Below, piece after piece: positions 36,742 to 44,467 of a stretch of DNA of 58,556 nt (positions within the stretch are counted from its first letter, which is position 1; every line of letters starts with the position of its first letter). The DNA lies in contig NZ_LVWI01000056.1 in NCBI RefSeq assembly GCF_001909055.1, positions 1-58,556 of the forward strand, given 5' to 3'. Below the pieces are notes generated by a model. That model was not told the origin of the DNA. It did not search any database and saw only the letters and a list, made by a program, of their open reading frames with translations. The stretch comes from Paenibacillus helianthi (lineage in GTDB: Bacteria; Bacillota; Bacilli; Paenibacillales; Paenibacillaceae). Position numbers and translations under genes: made by a program.

Positions 36742-36912
36742 TTGGCTTTGCCGAAATTTGTAAAGTAATGTTCAGAAGTGTTTCAAAAAATGTCGTATTT
36801 TTCCATGAGGGGATGATATGATGAGGGAAATAGAGTTTCTAAAATGTAAAGTTATGCGTCCCATAACAAATAAGCTGTCGTTTGAATCAGTTGATTATAA
36901 AGGAGGAGAGTT

Positions 36913-37314
36913 ATGGATTACATTGCTCATATTCGGGAAAATGACAGGAAAGTCCAGACCGTCACTGAGCATTTATTAGGAGTACAAGTCTTAGCAGAGG
37001 GGTACGGTGAAAAGCTAGGAGTTAGCCATATTGCCGGACTCGCAGGTATGCTTCATGACATGGGCAAATATACAGAAGAATTTAGAAATTACATATTGCA
37101 AGCCGTTTACCATCCTGAGGCTCCGCCAAAAAGAGGCAGTGTAGATCACTCAACTGCAGGTGGGAAACTGCTATTTGAACAATATCATAGTCTTCCGAAA
37201 GATCTATCCAACAAACAGGACCATATGAATAAAATGATTCTGGCCGAAGTTGTAGGGAATGCGATTATTTCACATCATTCATACCTACAGGATTTTATTA
37301 ATCATGATATCTGA
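36913..37314 (+). pseudogene. Truncated cas3 HD-nuclease fragment
   Basis: The 133-residue frame has the HD-nuclease signature MLHDMGKYTEEFRNY, then SVDHSTAGGKLLFEQY and IISHHSYLQDF, matching the N-terminus of Cas3. It ends abruptly where the HD domain should continue. A full Cas3 with its own HD domain follows at 37652, and the two HD sequences clearly differ. This is therefore a remnant of a second cas3 rather than a duplication of the neighbour. AAAGGAGGAGAG lies before the ATG, so a short product may still be made. A strong terminator follows. Confidence 0.8.
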
Positions 37315-37351
37315 GAGTAGACTTCTTTACAACTGTGGAGCAGAATTTAAG

Positions 37352-37404
37352 CAGGCAAAAAATCGGTACAGCAACCTAAATTGCTGTACCGATTTTTGCT
37401 GCCT
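37352..37404 (+). terminator. Terminator between HD fragment and cas operon
   Basis: AAAAATCGGTACAGCAA pairs perfectly with TTGCTGTACCGATTTTT around a CCTAAA loop. It isolates the main cas operon from the fragment. Confidence 0.92.
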
Positions 37405-37583
37405 AGATTAATAAATCTCTGTTTCAATCCTCGAACTTTAAACAGTTCGACACAAGAAGATTTCCAAATACGTGGAATAGATTGACAATAGATGGGTTGG
37501 GGGGATATCCTGAAATTATCAGAGTGGGATTTTAGATAAATAAATCTCTGAAATAAAAAGTAATCTCTCCGTCAATTTCTACT

Positions 37584-37629
37584 ATTAAGAGCAGTCACAG
37601 CGCCCTCTTAATTGTACCATTAAATGGTA
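37584..37629. promoter_or_regulatory. Operator-like palindromes upstream of cas3
   Basis: Two inverted repeats lie just before the cas3 ribosome site (GGAGG at 37640). One is ATTAAGAG (37584-37591) with CTCTTAAT (37605-37612). The other is the perfect palindrome TACCATTAAATGGTA (37615-37629). They are well placed for a repressor of the cas operon. No regulator gene is adjacent. The rest of the 37405-37651 gap shows no gene. Confidence 0.55.
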
Positions 37630-37651
37630 TCACAAGATTGGAGGTTTTGTC

Positions 37652-39814
37652 TTGTTGTATGCTCATTCCAAACGTGATCCGATTACAAAAGAACTTTTGC
37701 CTAAGGAAGAATGGCATCTTCTCACAGAACATCTGGAGGAGACCGCCAAAAAAGCTGCCAAACACGCTGGGTACTTTAACTGTGCTGAGCTTGGTCGTAT
37801 TCTAGGGTATGCCCATGATTATGGCAAAGCGGATCCGGCATTTTTAAAGCGGTTGGAAGGCTCCAATCAATATGTTGATCACAAGACTGCAGGAGCAGTA
37901 CTAGTCACTCAGCATTATCCTTCTCTATATGGAAGATTGCTTGCTTACGCTGTGTATGGTCACCACGGAGGATTGCCTGACCACATCTCAAGAGGCTCTT
38001 CAGTTGGACTTGACGAAGCACTCAAGAACAATAAATTTTCCATTATCAATAACTTCTATCCTACGATTCCTCCATTAGTAGTAGAGTCTATTCCCAAGCG
38101 TATAAAGAGCAGTAACCCCGGAATTTCTTTTTCGCTATTAATTCGCATGCTTTATTCTTCACTAGTTGATGCGGATTACTTGGATACAGAGAAATATTTT
38201 TCTCCTGAGAAAGCATCACTCCGTAATAAGTTCCCAACGATCGATGAAATGAGCGCGACATTCTCCACTACACTCACTGATCTTTTGGCCAAACCCCTGA
38301 ACAGCACACTCGCAAAGTCAAGAAATCAGGTCTTAAAGTGTTGTCTCGAAGCAGCACAAATGCCCACCGGAATCTTTACACTTACCGTACCTACAGGAGG
38401 TGGTAAAACCTACTCTTCACTGGCATTTGCTCTCTCACACGCTACACAGAACAATATGCGCCGGATTATTTATGGGTTACCATTCACTTCTATTATTGAA
38501 CAAAATGCAAATGTGTTTCGTTCCGCACTTGGTAAAGGAGCAGTGCTAGAGCACCATAGTAATATTGCAGCCTCTCAAGATGATGAGATTGATATTAATA
38601 GATTAGCCAGCGAAAACTGGGAAGCAAATTTGGTTGTTACCACTAACGTTGAACTTTTTGAGAGTCTTTTTGCGGCAAAGCCTTCCCGTGCGCGTAAACT
38701 GCATAATCTTGCAGGAAGCATCATTATTTTGGATGAAGCTCAAATGCTCCCGAGTGAATTGCTGCGCCCTTCATTAGCTGCCCTAAAGTGTCTCAGTGCC
38801 GATTATGGAGTAACTGTAGTATTGTGTACAGCTACTCAGCCTGCAATACATCCCGATTGGCTGGATGGTATTACGCCAGTAGAGATTATGGACAATCCGA
38901 TGAAGCTGTACTCAGATTTGAAAAGAGTACGCGTAGAGTTTATTGGTTCGCAAAGTGACGCTGAACTCAATAAGATGATATCTTCCCAGCATCAAGCTCT
39001 ATGTATTGTCAATACTCGCAAACATGCTCAAGCATTATTTAGAAGATTGGCACAGCAAGATGGAAACTATCATTTAAGCGCACTCATGTGTCCTGTACAT
39101 CGAACGAAGATCATAGATGAAATAAAAATAAGACTGAAAAATAAGCAACCTTGTGTCGTTATTTCGACCAGCTTACTAGAGGCAGGAGTGGATATAGATT
39201 TTCCGCAAGTTTATCGTGAGATCGCTGGAATTGACAGTATAGCCCAGGCTTCTGGCCGATGTAATCGGGAAGGTACGGTAAATGTAGGCCAAGTATTTAT
39301 TTTTGAATCAACGGATTATGCACTTCCAAGAGGCTGGTTTTCAAGAATGGCAGGATTCACTCGCATGGTTCTAAATCGCTATCCCGATCCTTTAATGCCG
39401 GATGCGGTTTCATACTTCTTCCAATTGTGCTATGAGCTTGATACAAACCTGGATGAGTATAATATACTAGAAAATCTTAACGCTGGAGCGAACCAACTTT
39501 CCTTTCAATTTCGAGAGGTTGCTGAGAAATTCAAGTTCATAAATTCTGATACAGTACCCATAATAATTCCTTTCGACGAGAAGTGCAGGGAACTAGTAAA
39601 GGAGGCACAAAGCTCCCATTATCCTTGCAGTTATAGTCAAAAATTTCAACGATATAGTGTTTCTATTACTCCTAGGGAATTAGAGCAGATTCGAGCTCTC
39701 GGGAAGCTAGGGATTATAGATAAAAAGATTTACTATTTAATGGAAGATGGGGAGGGGAATGGGCTGTACAATGGTAGGTTTGGTCTATCTATTAACCCTG
39801 ATAAGGAGTGGTAG
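37652..39814 (+). CDS. cas3: Cas3 helicase-nuclease, type I-C
   Basis: The 720-residue protein has an N-terminal HD nuclease (YAHDYGKADPAFLKRLEG, HHGGLPDHI) and a superfamily 2 helicase with Walker A PTGGGKTYSS, box II ILDEAQML, motif III CTATQP and motif VI QASGRCNREG. Cas3 is recruited by the DNA-bound Cascade complex and unwinds and degrades target DNA. All key motifs look intact. It starts at a TTG with GGAGG seven bases upstream. It is the first gene of the interference operon, and cas5c begins four bases after its stop. Confidence 0.95.
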   Translation: MLYAHSKRDPITKELLPKEEWHLLTEHLEETAKKAAKHAGYFNCAELGRILGYAHDYGKADPAFLKRLEGSNQYVDHKTAGAVLVTQHYPSLYGRLLAYAVYGHHGGLPDHISRGSSVGLDEALKNNKFSIINNFYPTIPPLVVESIPKRIKSSNPGISFSLLIRMLYSSLVDADYLDTEKYFSPEKASLRNKFPTIDEMSATFSTTLTDLLAKPLNSTLAKSRNQVLKCCLEAAQMPTGIFTLTVPTGGGKTYSSLAFALSHATQNNMRRIIYGLPFTSIIEQNANVFRSALGKGAVLEHHSNIAASQDDEIDINRLASENWEANLVVTTNVELFESLFAAKPSRARKLHNLAGSIIILDEAQMLPSELLRPSLAALKCLSADYGVTVVLCTATQPAIHPDWLDGITPVEIMDNPMKLYSDLKRVRVEFIGSQSDAELNKMISSQHQALCIVNTRKHAQALFRRLAQQDGNYHLSALMCPVHRTKIIDEIKIRLKNKQPCVVISTSLLEAGVDIDFPQVYREIAGIDSIAQASGRCNREGTVNVGQVFIFESTDYALPRGWFSRMAGFTRMVLNRYPDPLMPDAVSYFFQLCYELDTNLDEYNILENLNAGANQLSFQFREVAEKFKFINSDTVPIIIPFDEKCRELVKEAQSSHYPCSYSQKFQRYSVSITPRELEQIRALGKLGIIDKKIYYLMEDGEGNGLYNGRFGLSINPDKEW

Positions 39815-39818
39815 TGAA

Positions 39819-40502
39819 ATGGGATATGGCATTCGTTTATTAGTTAGAGGAGACTACGCCTGTTATACCCGTCCAGAATTCAAGTCTGAACGGGTCAGCT
39901 ATGATGTTATAACACCATCGGCTGCAAGAGGCGTGTTGGAGGCAATACTGTGGAAGCCAGCTATCCACTGGGTAGTTGATAGGATTTCAGTACTGAATCC
40001 TATAGTTTTCGATTCGATTAGGCGCAATGAATTGGGTTCCAAGATACCCCCAAATAACGTTACAGCAGCCATGAGAGGAGGAAAAGACTTGCATCAATAT
40101 ATCACAGAAGACAGGCAGCAGCGAGCTACGTTATTGCTTACTGATGTGGCGTATATTATTGAAGCTCATTTTGTGATGAATAAAGAGAAGTCTGGCGAAA
40201 CAGACACTCCGGAAAAATTTTATAATATGTTTCTAAGAAGAGCTCGTCAGGGGCAATGTTTTCATACACCCTACTTAGGATGTCGTGAATTTGCCGCCCA
40301 TTTTAAGCTAATTGAAGAGGATAGAGTGCCTGAGAGTCATTACAGGAATGATGATGAAATCGATTTGGGATGGATGTTATGGGACATTGAATATAAAGAA
40401 GAGATGAATAAGAAAAAAACTGAATACTCGTTCACTCCAAAATTTTTTCGGGCGTACATGAGGCATGGTGTGATAGAGGTTCCAAAGGAAGTGGATTTAT
40501 GA
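39819..40502 (+). CDS. cas5c: Cas5c (Cas5d), crRNA-processing endoribonuclease
   Basis: The 227-residue protein begins GYGIRLLVRGDYACYTRPEF and contains YDVITPSAARGVLEAILW, the signature of Cas5 from type I-C. In this subtype it replaces Cas6: it cuts the pre-crRNA at the repeat hairpin and stays in Cascade. The frame extends upstream into cas3, but the ATG at 39819 has AAGGAGTGG upstream. Its stop overlaps the cas8c start as ATGA, so the genes are translationally coupled. Confidence 0.95.
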   Translation: MGYGIRLLVRGDYACYTRPEFKSERVSYDVITPSAARGVLEAILWKPAIHWVVDRISVLNPIVFDSIRRNELGSKIPPNNVTAAMRGGKDLHQYITEDRQQRATLLLTDVAYIIEAHFVMNKEKSGETDTPEKFYNMFLRRARQGQCFHTPYLGCREFAAHFKLIEEDRVPESHYRNDDEIDLGWMLWDIEYKEEMNKKKTEYSFTPKFFRAYMRHGVIEVPKEVDL

Positions 40503-42325
40503 TACTTCAAGCTTTATGCGGATACTATGATCGGCTTGCGGAAGCAAGCGATAGTAAGGTAGCCCAGCCCGGATATGAATTGAACACGGTTGCATGTTGT
40601 ATTGTTCTCGATAAAGAAGGAAATGTTTGTGATGTTATTGATATGATCGATGAAATTGAAGTGACGGGAATCAAAGGTAAGAAGGAAAAAAAGCGGCAGC
40701 CGAGGAGAATTATTACGCCTCAACAGCCTAAACGGGCTGGAAGCCGCCCTGAACCGGCATTTTTATGTGAAAATGCTAATTTTATTTTTGGGATTTATAA
40801 GGATCGTGCAGGAGCAGATTACAGGTTTGCAGCAAGCAGAGACATCCATGAGAAGATTTTGATGGATATAGATGATGAGGGAGCACAAGCGATATTAGCT
40901 TTTTATAATGTTAGGAAGCAAGGATCATATCAATATGAAGGGGTAAACACAAGCTACCTCGATGATGGGGGAAACATAGTTTTTTTATTGGACGGAGAAT
41001 TAGATTTCATTCACAATCGCCCGAAAATTCAAGCTGCCTGGAACCGTTATTTAGCTCAACGCTCTACAGAAGCTTCGATTGGGCAATGTTTAGTAACCGG
41101 AGAAGTACTGCCAATTGCACGTATTCATGGCAACCTCGGAGGATTTGGGCAGGATAAGCCAACCGTTGTAGGCTTTAATCAAGATAGCTTTGTTTCTTAT
41201 CGGAAAGAAAAGGGTGAAAATGCGCCTGTCTCTGAAACTGCGGCCTTTAAGTATGTTACAGCACTTAACATGCTTATAAGTGACCGGAATCATTGTGTTC
41301 ATATGCATGGCGATAAGCTTCTTTTTTGGGCTGAACGCGAAGCACCGTTGGAGGAACAAGCCATTGTTGGGCTTATGGAAGGAGGTACTTCGCAACCTGA
41401 TAAAATGCTGGATGAAGTGAGGAATCGCGAGATAGCTTCAATTCTGGATTCACTTTATAAAGGTAAGTCTCCTGGGGAACTGGGACTTGATCCGCACGTG
41501 AAGTTTTATCTTCTTGGACTAGCTGCGAATAAGACAAGAGTGGTAATACGTTACTTTTACGTAAATACTTTTGATCAATTGGTTACTCACCTGCAACTTC
41601 ATCATCAAGATATACATATTGTAGGTCCGGCATGGGAGCCTGAACATCCATCTGTAAATAAAATTCTTATAGAAACGGCAGTGCTTCATAAAAGTGAAAA
41701 TGTCCCGACTCCACACCGTTCGGCATTGATTCGCAGTATTTTGAGCGGAGGAGTGTACCCAAACAGTTTGTATATGGCAATGCTAGGAAGGATTCGTGCG
41801 GAAGCAGCTGCAAATGCGAAGACTGCTATAAACCGTACTCGAATTGGTGTAATCAAAGGGTACCTGAACCGAATATCACGACTACTAAATAACAAGGAGG
41901 AGTTGATGACTGTGGCTTTGAATAAAGATGAAAAATCGATCAGCTATTTACTTGGTCGAATATTTGCCCTTTTAGAGAAGGCTCAATCTGACGCTTTGGG
42001 AAATGTGAACGCCTCAGTGGTGGACAAGTACTTGAACGCAGCACTTGCCAGTCCGCAGCAGGTATTTCCATCACTACTTTTGAATGCAGAAAAGCATTTC
42101 TCAAAAAGTAAAAAGTATAACATTAAGATGCGTATCCGTGAAATTATGGAGGATGTTCCCTCGGATGGTTACCCGAAAACGCTAAATACGGAAGATCAGG
42201 GTAAGTTTTTGGTGGGTTATTATCATCAGCAACAAGACATTTATACCAAGAAGGATAAATTAGACTTAAAACAAGATGAGGGAATATCCAAAAATTCTGA
42301 TGAAAATCATGAGGAGGTTATTTAA
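40499..42325 (+). CDS. cas8c: Cas8c (Csd1), Cascade large subunit
   Basis: At 608 residues this fits Csd1/Cas8c, the large subunit that recognises the PAM in type I-C Cascade. Recognisable text includes ILQALCGYYDRLAEA at the start, CLVTGEVLPIARIHGNL, GFNQDSFVSYRKEKGENAPV and KFYLLGLAANKTRVVIRYF. An internal start near its 3' third probably also yields a small Cas11-like subunit, as shown for other I-C systems: GGAGG lies at about 41896 before an ATG at 41906 (MTVALNKDEKSISYLLGRIF). It overlaps cas5c by four bases. Confidence 0.94.
   Translation: MILQALCGYYDRLAEASDSKVAQPGYELNTVACCIVLDKEGNVCDVIDMIDEIEVTGIKGKKEKKRQPRRIITPQQPKRAGSRPEPAFLCENANFIFGIYKDRAGADYRFAASRDIHEKILMDIDDEGAQAILAFYNVRKQGSYQYEGVNTSYLDDGGNIVFLLDGELDFIHNRPKIQAAWNRYLAQRSTEASIGQCLVTGEVLPIARIHGNLGGFGQDKPTVVGFNQDSFVSYRKEKGENAPVSETAAFKYVTALNMLISDRNHCVHMHGDKLLFWAEREAPLEEQAIVGLMEGGTSQPDKMLDEVRNREIASILDSLYKGKSPGELGLDPHVKFYLLGLAANKTRVVIRYFYVNTFDQLVTHLQLHHQDIHIVGPAWEPEHPSVNKILIETAVLHKSENVPTPHRSALIRSILSGGVYPNSLYMAMLGRIRAEAAANAKTAINRTRIGVIKGYLNRISRLLNNKEELMTVALNKDEKSISYLLGRIFALLEKAQSDALGNVNASVVDKYLNAALASPQQVFPSLLLNAEKHFSKSKKYNIKMRIREIMEDVPSDGYPKTLNTEDQGKFLVGYYHQQQDIYTKKDKLDLKQDEGISKNSDENHEEVI
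41906..42325 (+). CDS. Candidate internal Cas11c within cas8c
   Basis: The ATG at 41906 is in the cas8c frame, with AAGGAGG ending five bases or so upstream. It would give about 139 residues beginning MTVALNKDEKSISYLLGRIF. Type I-C systems are known to translate a small Cas11c subunit from inside cas8c, at the C-terminal end. The position and ribosome site fit that. Expression is inferred. Confidence 0.6.
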   Translation: MTVALNKDEKSISYLLGRIFALLEKAQSDALGNVNASVVDKYLNAALASPQQVFPSLLLNAEKHFSKSKKYNIKMRIREIMEDVPSDGYPKTLNTEDQGKFLVGYYHQQQDIYTKKDKLDLKQDEGISKNSDENHEEVI

Positions 42326-43183
42326 ATGAGTGAATTACTGAAAAATCGTTATGAATTTGTTCTTTATTTTGACGTGGAGAATGGAAATCCCAATGGTGAC
42401 CCTGATGCAGGCAATATGCCACGAATTGATCCGCAAACGGGTGTGGGTATTGTAAGTGACGTATGTATGAAACGTAAAGTACGAAATTATATTGAATACG
42501 CTCATGAAGGAAATGACCGTTTTGATATATATGTTACCGAAGGTGCAGTCCTTAATAACAAACAGAAGGAAGCTTATGTGGATTCTAATATTACAACCAA
42601 GGATAACAAGAACGATAAGCTAACTGCTCAGGCCTATATGTGTAACCGATTCTATGATGTGCGAACCTTTGGGGCGGTTATGGATACAGGGGATTTTAAG
42701 TGCGGACAAGTGCGTGGACCGATTCAACTGTGCTTCTCTAAAAGTACAGATGTGATTTTTCCTCAGGAATTAACGATTACTCGTATGGCTTCTACAACGG
42801 AAAAAGAGAATGCTTCAGAGAATAGAACTATGGGACGCAAATATATAGTTCCTTATGGTTTATATCGGCTGGAGGGATTTGTATCAGCGAAGTTTGCGCA
42901 GAAGACTGGATTCACGGAGGATGATCTTTCAATTTTTTTCGAAGCGCTTAAACAAATGTTTGAGCACGATCATTCTGCTGCTAGAGGGAAAATGTCTGCA
43001 CGGAAGCTGATTGTGTTTAAACATGATTCGGAATTGGGCAATGCACCATCTGCAGAACTTTTTGAATTGATACATGCAGAACTGAAAGATCCTACTAAAC
43101 CACCAAGAGCTTATAGTCACTATACGATTACTGTAAATAAGGATGATGTTCCAAGTGGAGTGAATTTGCTAGAGATGTTATAG
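42326..43183 (+). CDS. cas7c: Cas7c (Csd2), Cascade backbone subunit
   Basis: The 285-residue protein begins NRYEFVLYFDVENGNPNGDP, followed by RIDPQTGVGIVSDVCMKRKV and DVRTFGAVMDTG, the hallmark of Cas7/Csd2. Several copies coat the crRNA spacer in Cascade. It starts directly after the cas8c stop codon, with GAGGAGG just upstream. A sharp break follows: cas4 and the first part of cas1 are missing from the 13 bases after its stop. Confidence 0.96.
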   Translation: MSELLKNRYEFVLYFDVENGNPNGDPDAGNMPRIDPQTGVGIVSDVCMKRKVRNYIEYAHEGNDRFDIYVTEGAVLNNKQKEAYVDSNITTKDNKNDKLTAQAYMCNRFYDVRTFGAVMDTGDFKCGQVRGPIQLCFSKSTDVIFPQELTITRMASTTEKENASENRTMGRKYIVPYGLYRLEGFVSAKFAQKTGFTEDDLSIFFEALKQMFEHDHSAARGKMSARKLIVFKHDSELGNAPSAELFELIHAELKDPTKPPRAYSHYTITVNKDDVPSGVNLLEML

Positions 43184-43206
43184 ATATAAACTAATGTCTG
43201 GCAAGA

Positions 43207-44001
43207 GTGACCGGGCAGAGCCGGGGGAATGTGGTGCTTCGCAAGAAGCAATATAACTTATCTGAAGATGAGATTTGTTCAGCTAAGATAGCCCGCAATT
43301 TTATTATCGGGAAAATCTATAATCATAAATGGATGCTGGAAAGAATGACAAGAGATTACCCGCTCAGGGTAAATGTAGAGGATTTCAAAGAAACCTCGCA
43401 ACAGTTGTCGTCCTTAATCCTTGAGGTAAGAACTTGTGAGCAATTAGATAGATTAAGAGGGCTGGAAGGGCAAGCTGCTATATCGTATAACAGAATGTTT
43501 GATCAGATGATTTTGCAGCAAAAAGAGGATTTTTATTTCCGCTCTCGTTCCCGCAGACCGCCGCTAGATAATGTAAATGCTATGTTATCCTTTGCGTACA
43601 CGTTGTTGGCACATGATACAGCCTCCGCTTTGGAGGCTGTTGGATTGGATGCGTATGTTGGTTTTCTGCATCGGGACCGGCCTGGGCGAGTTTCTCTGGC
43701 GCTGGATGTTATGGAGGAATTACGGGGTGTTTTTGCAGATAAGTTTGTCTTATCCTTGATCAATAAAAGGCTGGTAAATCAATCGGATTTTCTGAAAAAA
43801 GAAAACGGGGCAGTGATTATGACCGATGAGGCCAGAAAGAAATTTTTGACGGCCTGGCAGAACAGAAAGCAAGAAATGATAACGCATCCGTATCTGGGTG
43901 AGAAAATCTCATGGGGGTTAGTTCCACACGCTCAAGCTTTGCTATTGGCCCGTCATTTACGCAATGACCTGGATGAGTATCCTCCATTCTTATGGAAGTA
44001 G
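43207..44001 (+). CDS. cas1: 5'-truncated Cas1 (N-terminal domain and cas4 deleted)
   Basis: The frame encodes the C-terminal catalytic part of Cas1c. Metal ligands are recognisable: Glu in LRGLEGQAAISY, His in FLHRDRPGR and Asp in SLALDVMEEL. The normal N-terminal beta-sandwich of about 80 residues, needed for dimer and Cas2 contact, is absent. Homology begins exactly at LARVTGQSRGNVVLRKK (43197), 13 bases after the cas7 stop. A GTG at 43207 could start 264 residues but has no good ribosome site. With cas4 also missing, one deletion probably removed both, so spacer acquisition by this locus is doubtful. Confidence 0.85.
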   Translation: MTGQSRGNVVLRKKQYNLSEDEICSAKIARNFIIGKIYNHKWMLERMTRDYPLRVNVEDFKETSQQLSSLILEVRTCEQLDRLRGLEGQAAISYNRMFDQMILQQKEDFYFRSRSRRPPLDNVNAMLSFAYTLLAHDTASALEAVGLDAYVGFLHRDRPGRVSLALDVMEELRGVFADKFVLSLINKRLVNQSDFLKKENGAVIMTDEARKKFLTAWQNRKQEMITHPYLGEKISWGLVPHAQALLLARHLRNDLDEYPPFLWK

Positions 44002-44010
44002 GTGTATAAG

Positions 44011-44301
44011 GTGTTGGTGCTGATTACTTACGATGTTAGTACCTTAAGTAGTGCAGGTCAGAGCCGGTTGCGCAAGGTATCTAAAACATGCCAAAATTAT
44101 GGGCAGCGGGTCCAAAATTCTGTTTTTGAATGTATTGTGGATGCAACACAATTTGCCGAGTTGAAAATAAAGTTAAAGGCCATCATTGATCAAGATGAAG
44201 ATAGCCTAAGGTTTTACCAACTCGGCAATAATCATAAGAATAAAGTTGAACATGTGGGTATAAAAAAATCCATTGACCTGGAAGGTCCACTGATTTTGTA
44301 G
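44011..44301 (+). CDS. cas2: Cas2
   Basis: This 96-residue protein begins MLVLITYDVST and contains NYGQRVQNSVFECIVDATQ and DSLRFYQLGNNHKNKVEHVG, typical of type I-C Cas2. Cas2 bridges two Cas1 dimers during spacer integration. I chose the GTG at 44011, since GGTG lies about six bases upstream and the protein then starts as usual. A GTG at 44002 is an alternative. Its stop codon shares its last base with the leader hairpin of array 2. It appears intact although its partner Cas1 is truncated. Confidence 0.93.
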   Translation: MLVLITYDVSTLSSAGQSRLRKVSKTCQNYGQRVQNSVFECIVDATQFAELKIKLKAIIDQDEDSLRFYQLGNNHKNKVEHVGIKKSIDLEGPLIL

Positions 44302-44467
44302 TGCGAATGTATAGTGCACATGAAATCCCCGGGTCCTTCGCACTGATTTTATTACATTATTTTCTAAAAAATAAGCCGAATCCTAATTAATTGCTTATTT
44401 TTTTGAGATTTAAGCAGTTTTTAACGAAATAAAAGTATTTTCATCCTTTATTTGGGCTGAAATCGCT
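44301..44467 (+). promoter_or_regulatory. Leader of CRISPR array 2
   Basis: The hairpin GTGCGAA (44301-44307) with TTCGCAC (44337-44343) encloses AAATCCCCGGGT, as in leader 1, and the leader ends AAATCGCT before the first repeat. Its first base is the last base of the cas2 stop codon. Confidence 0.8.

Noticed and set aside
36818..36979. A 53-codon frame just upstream of and overlapping the cas3 HD fragment
   Set aside because: It has a fair ribosome site, but it overlaps the better-supported HD frame and shows no family resemblance I can defend.
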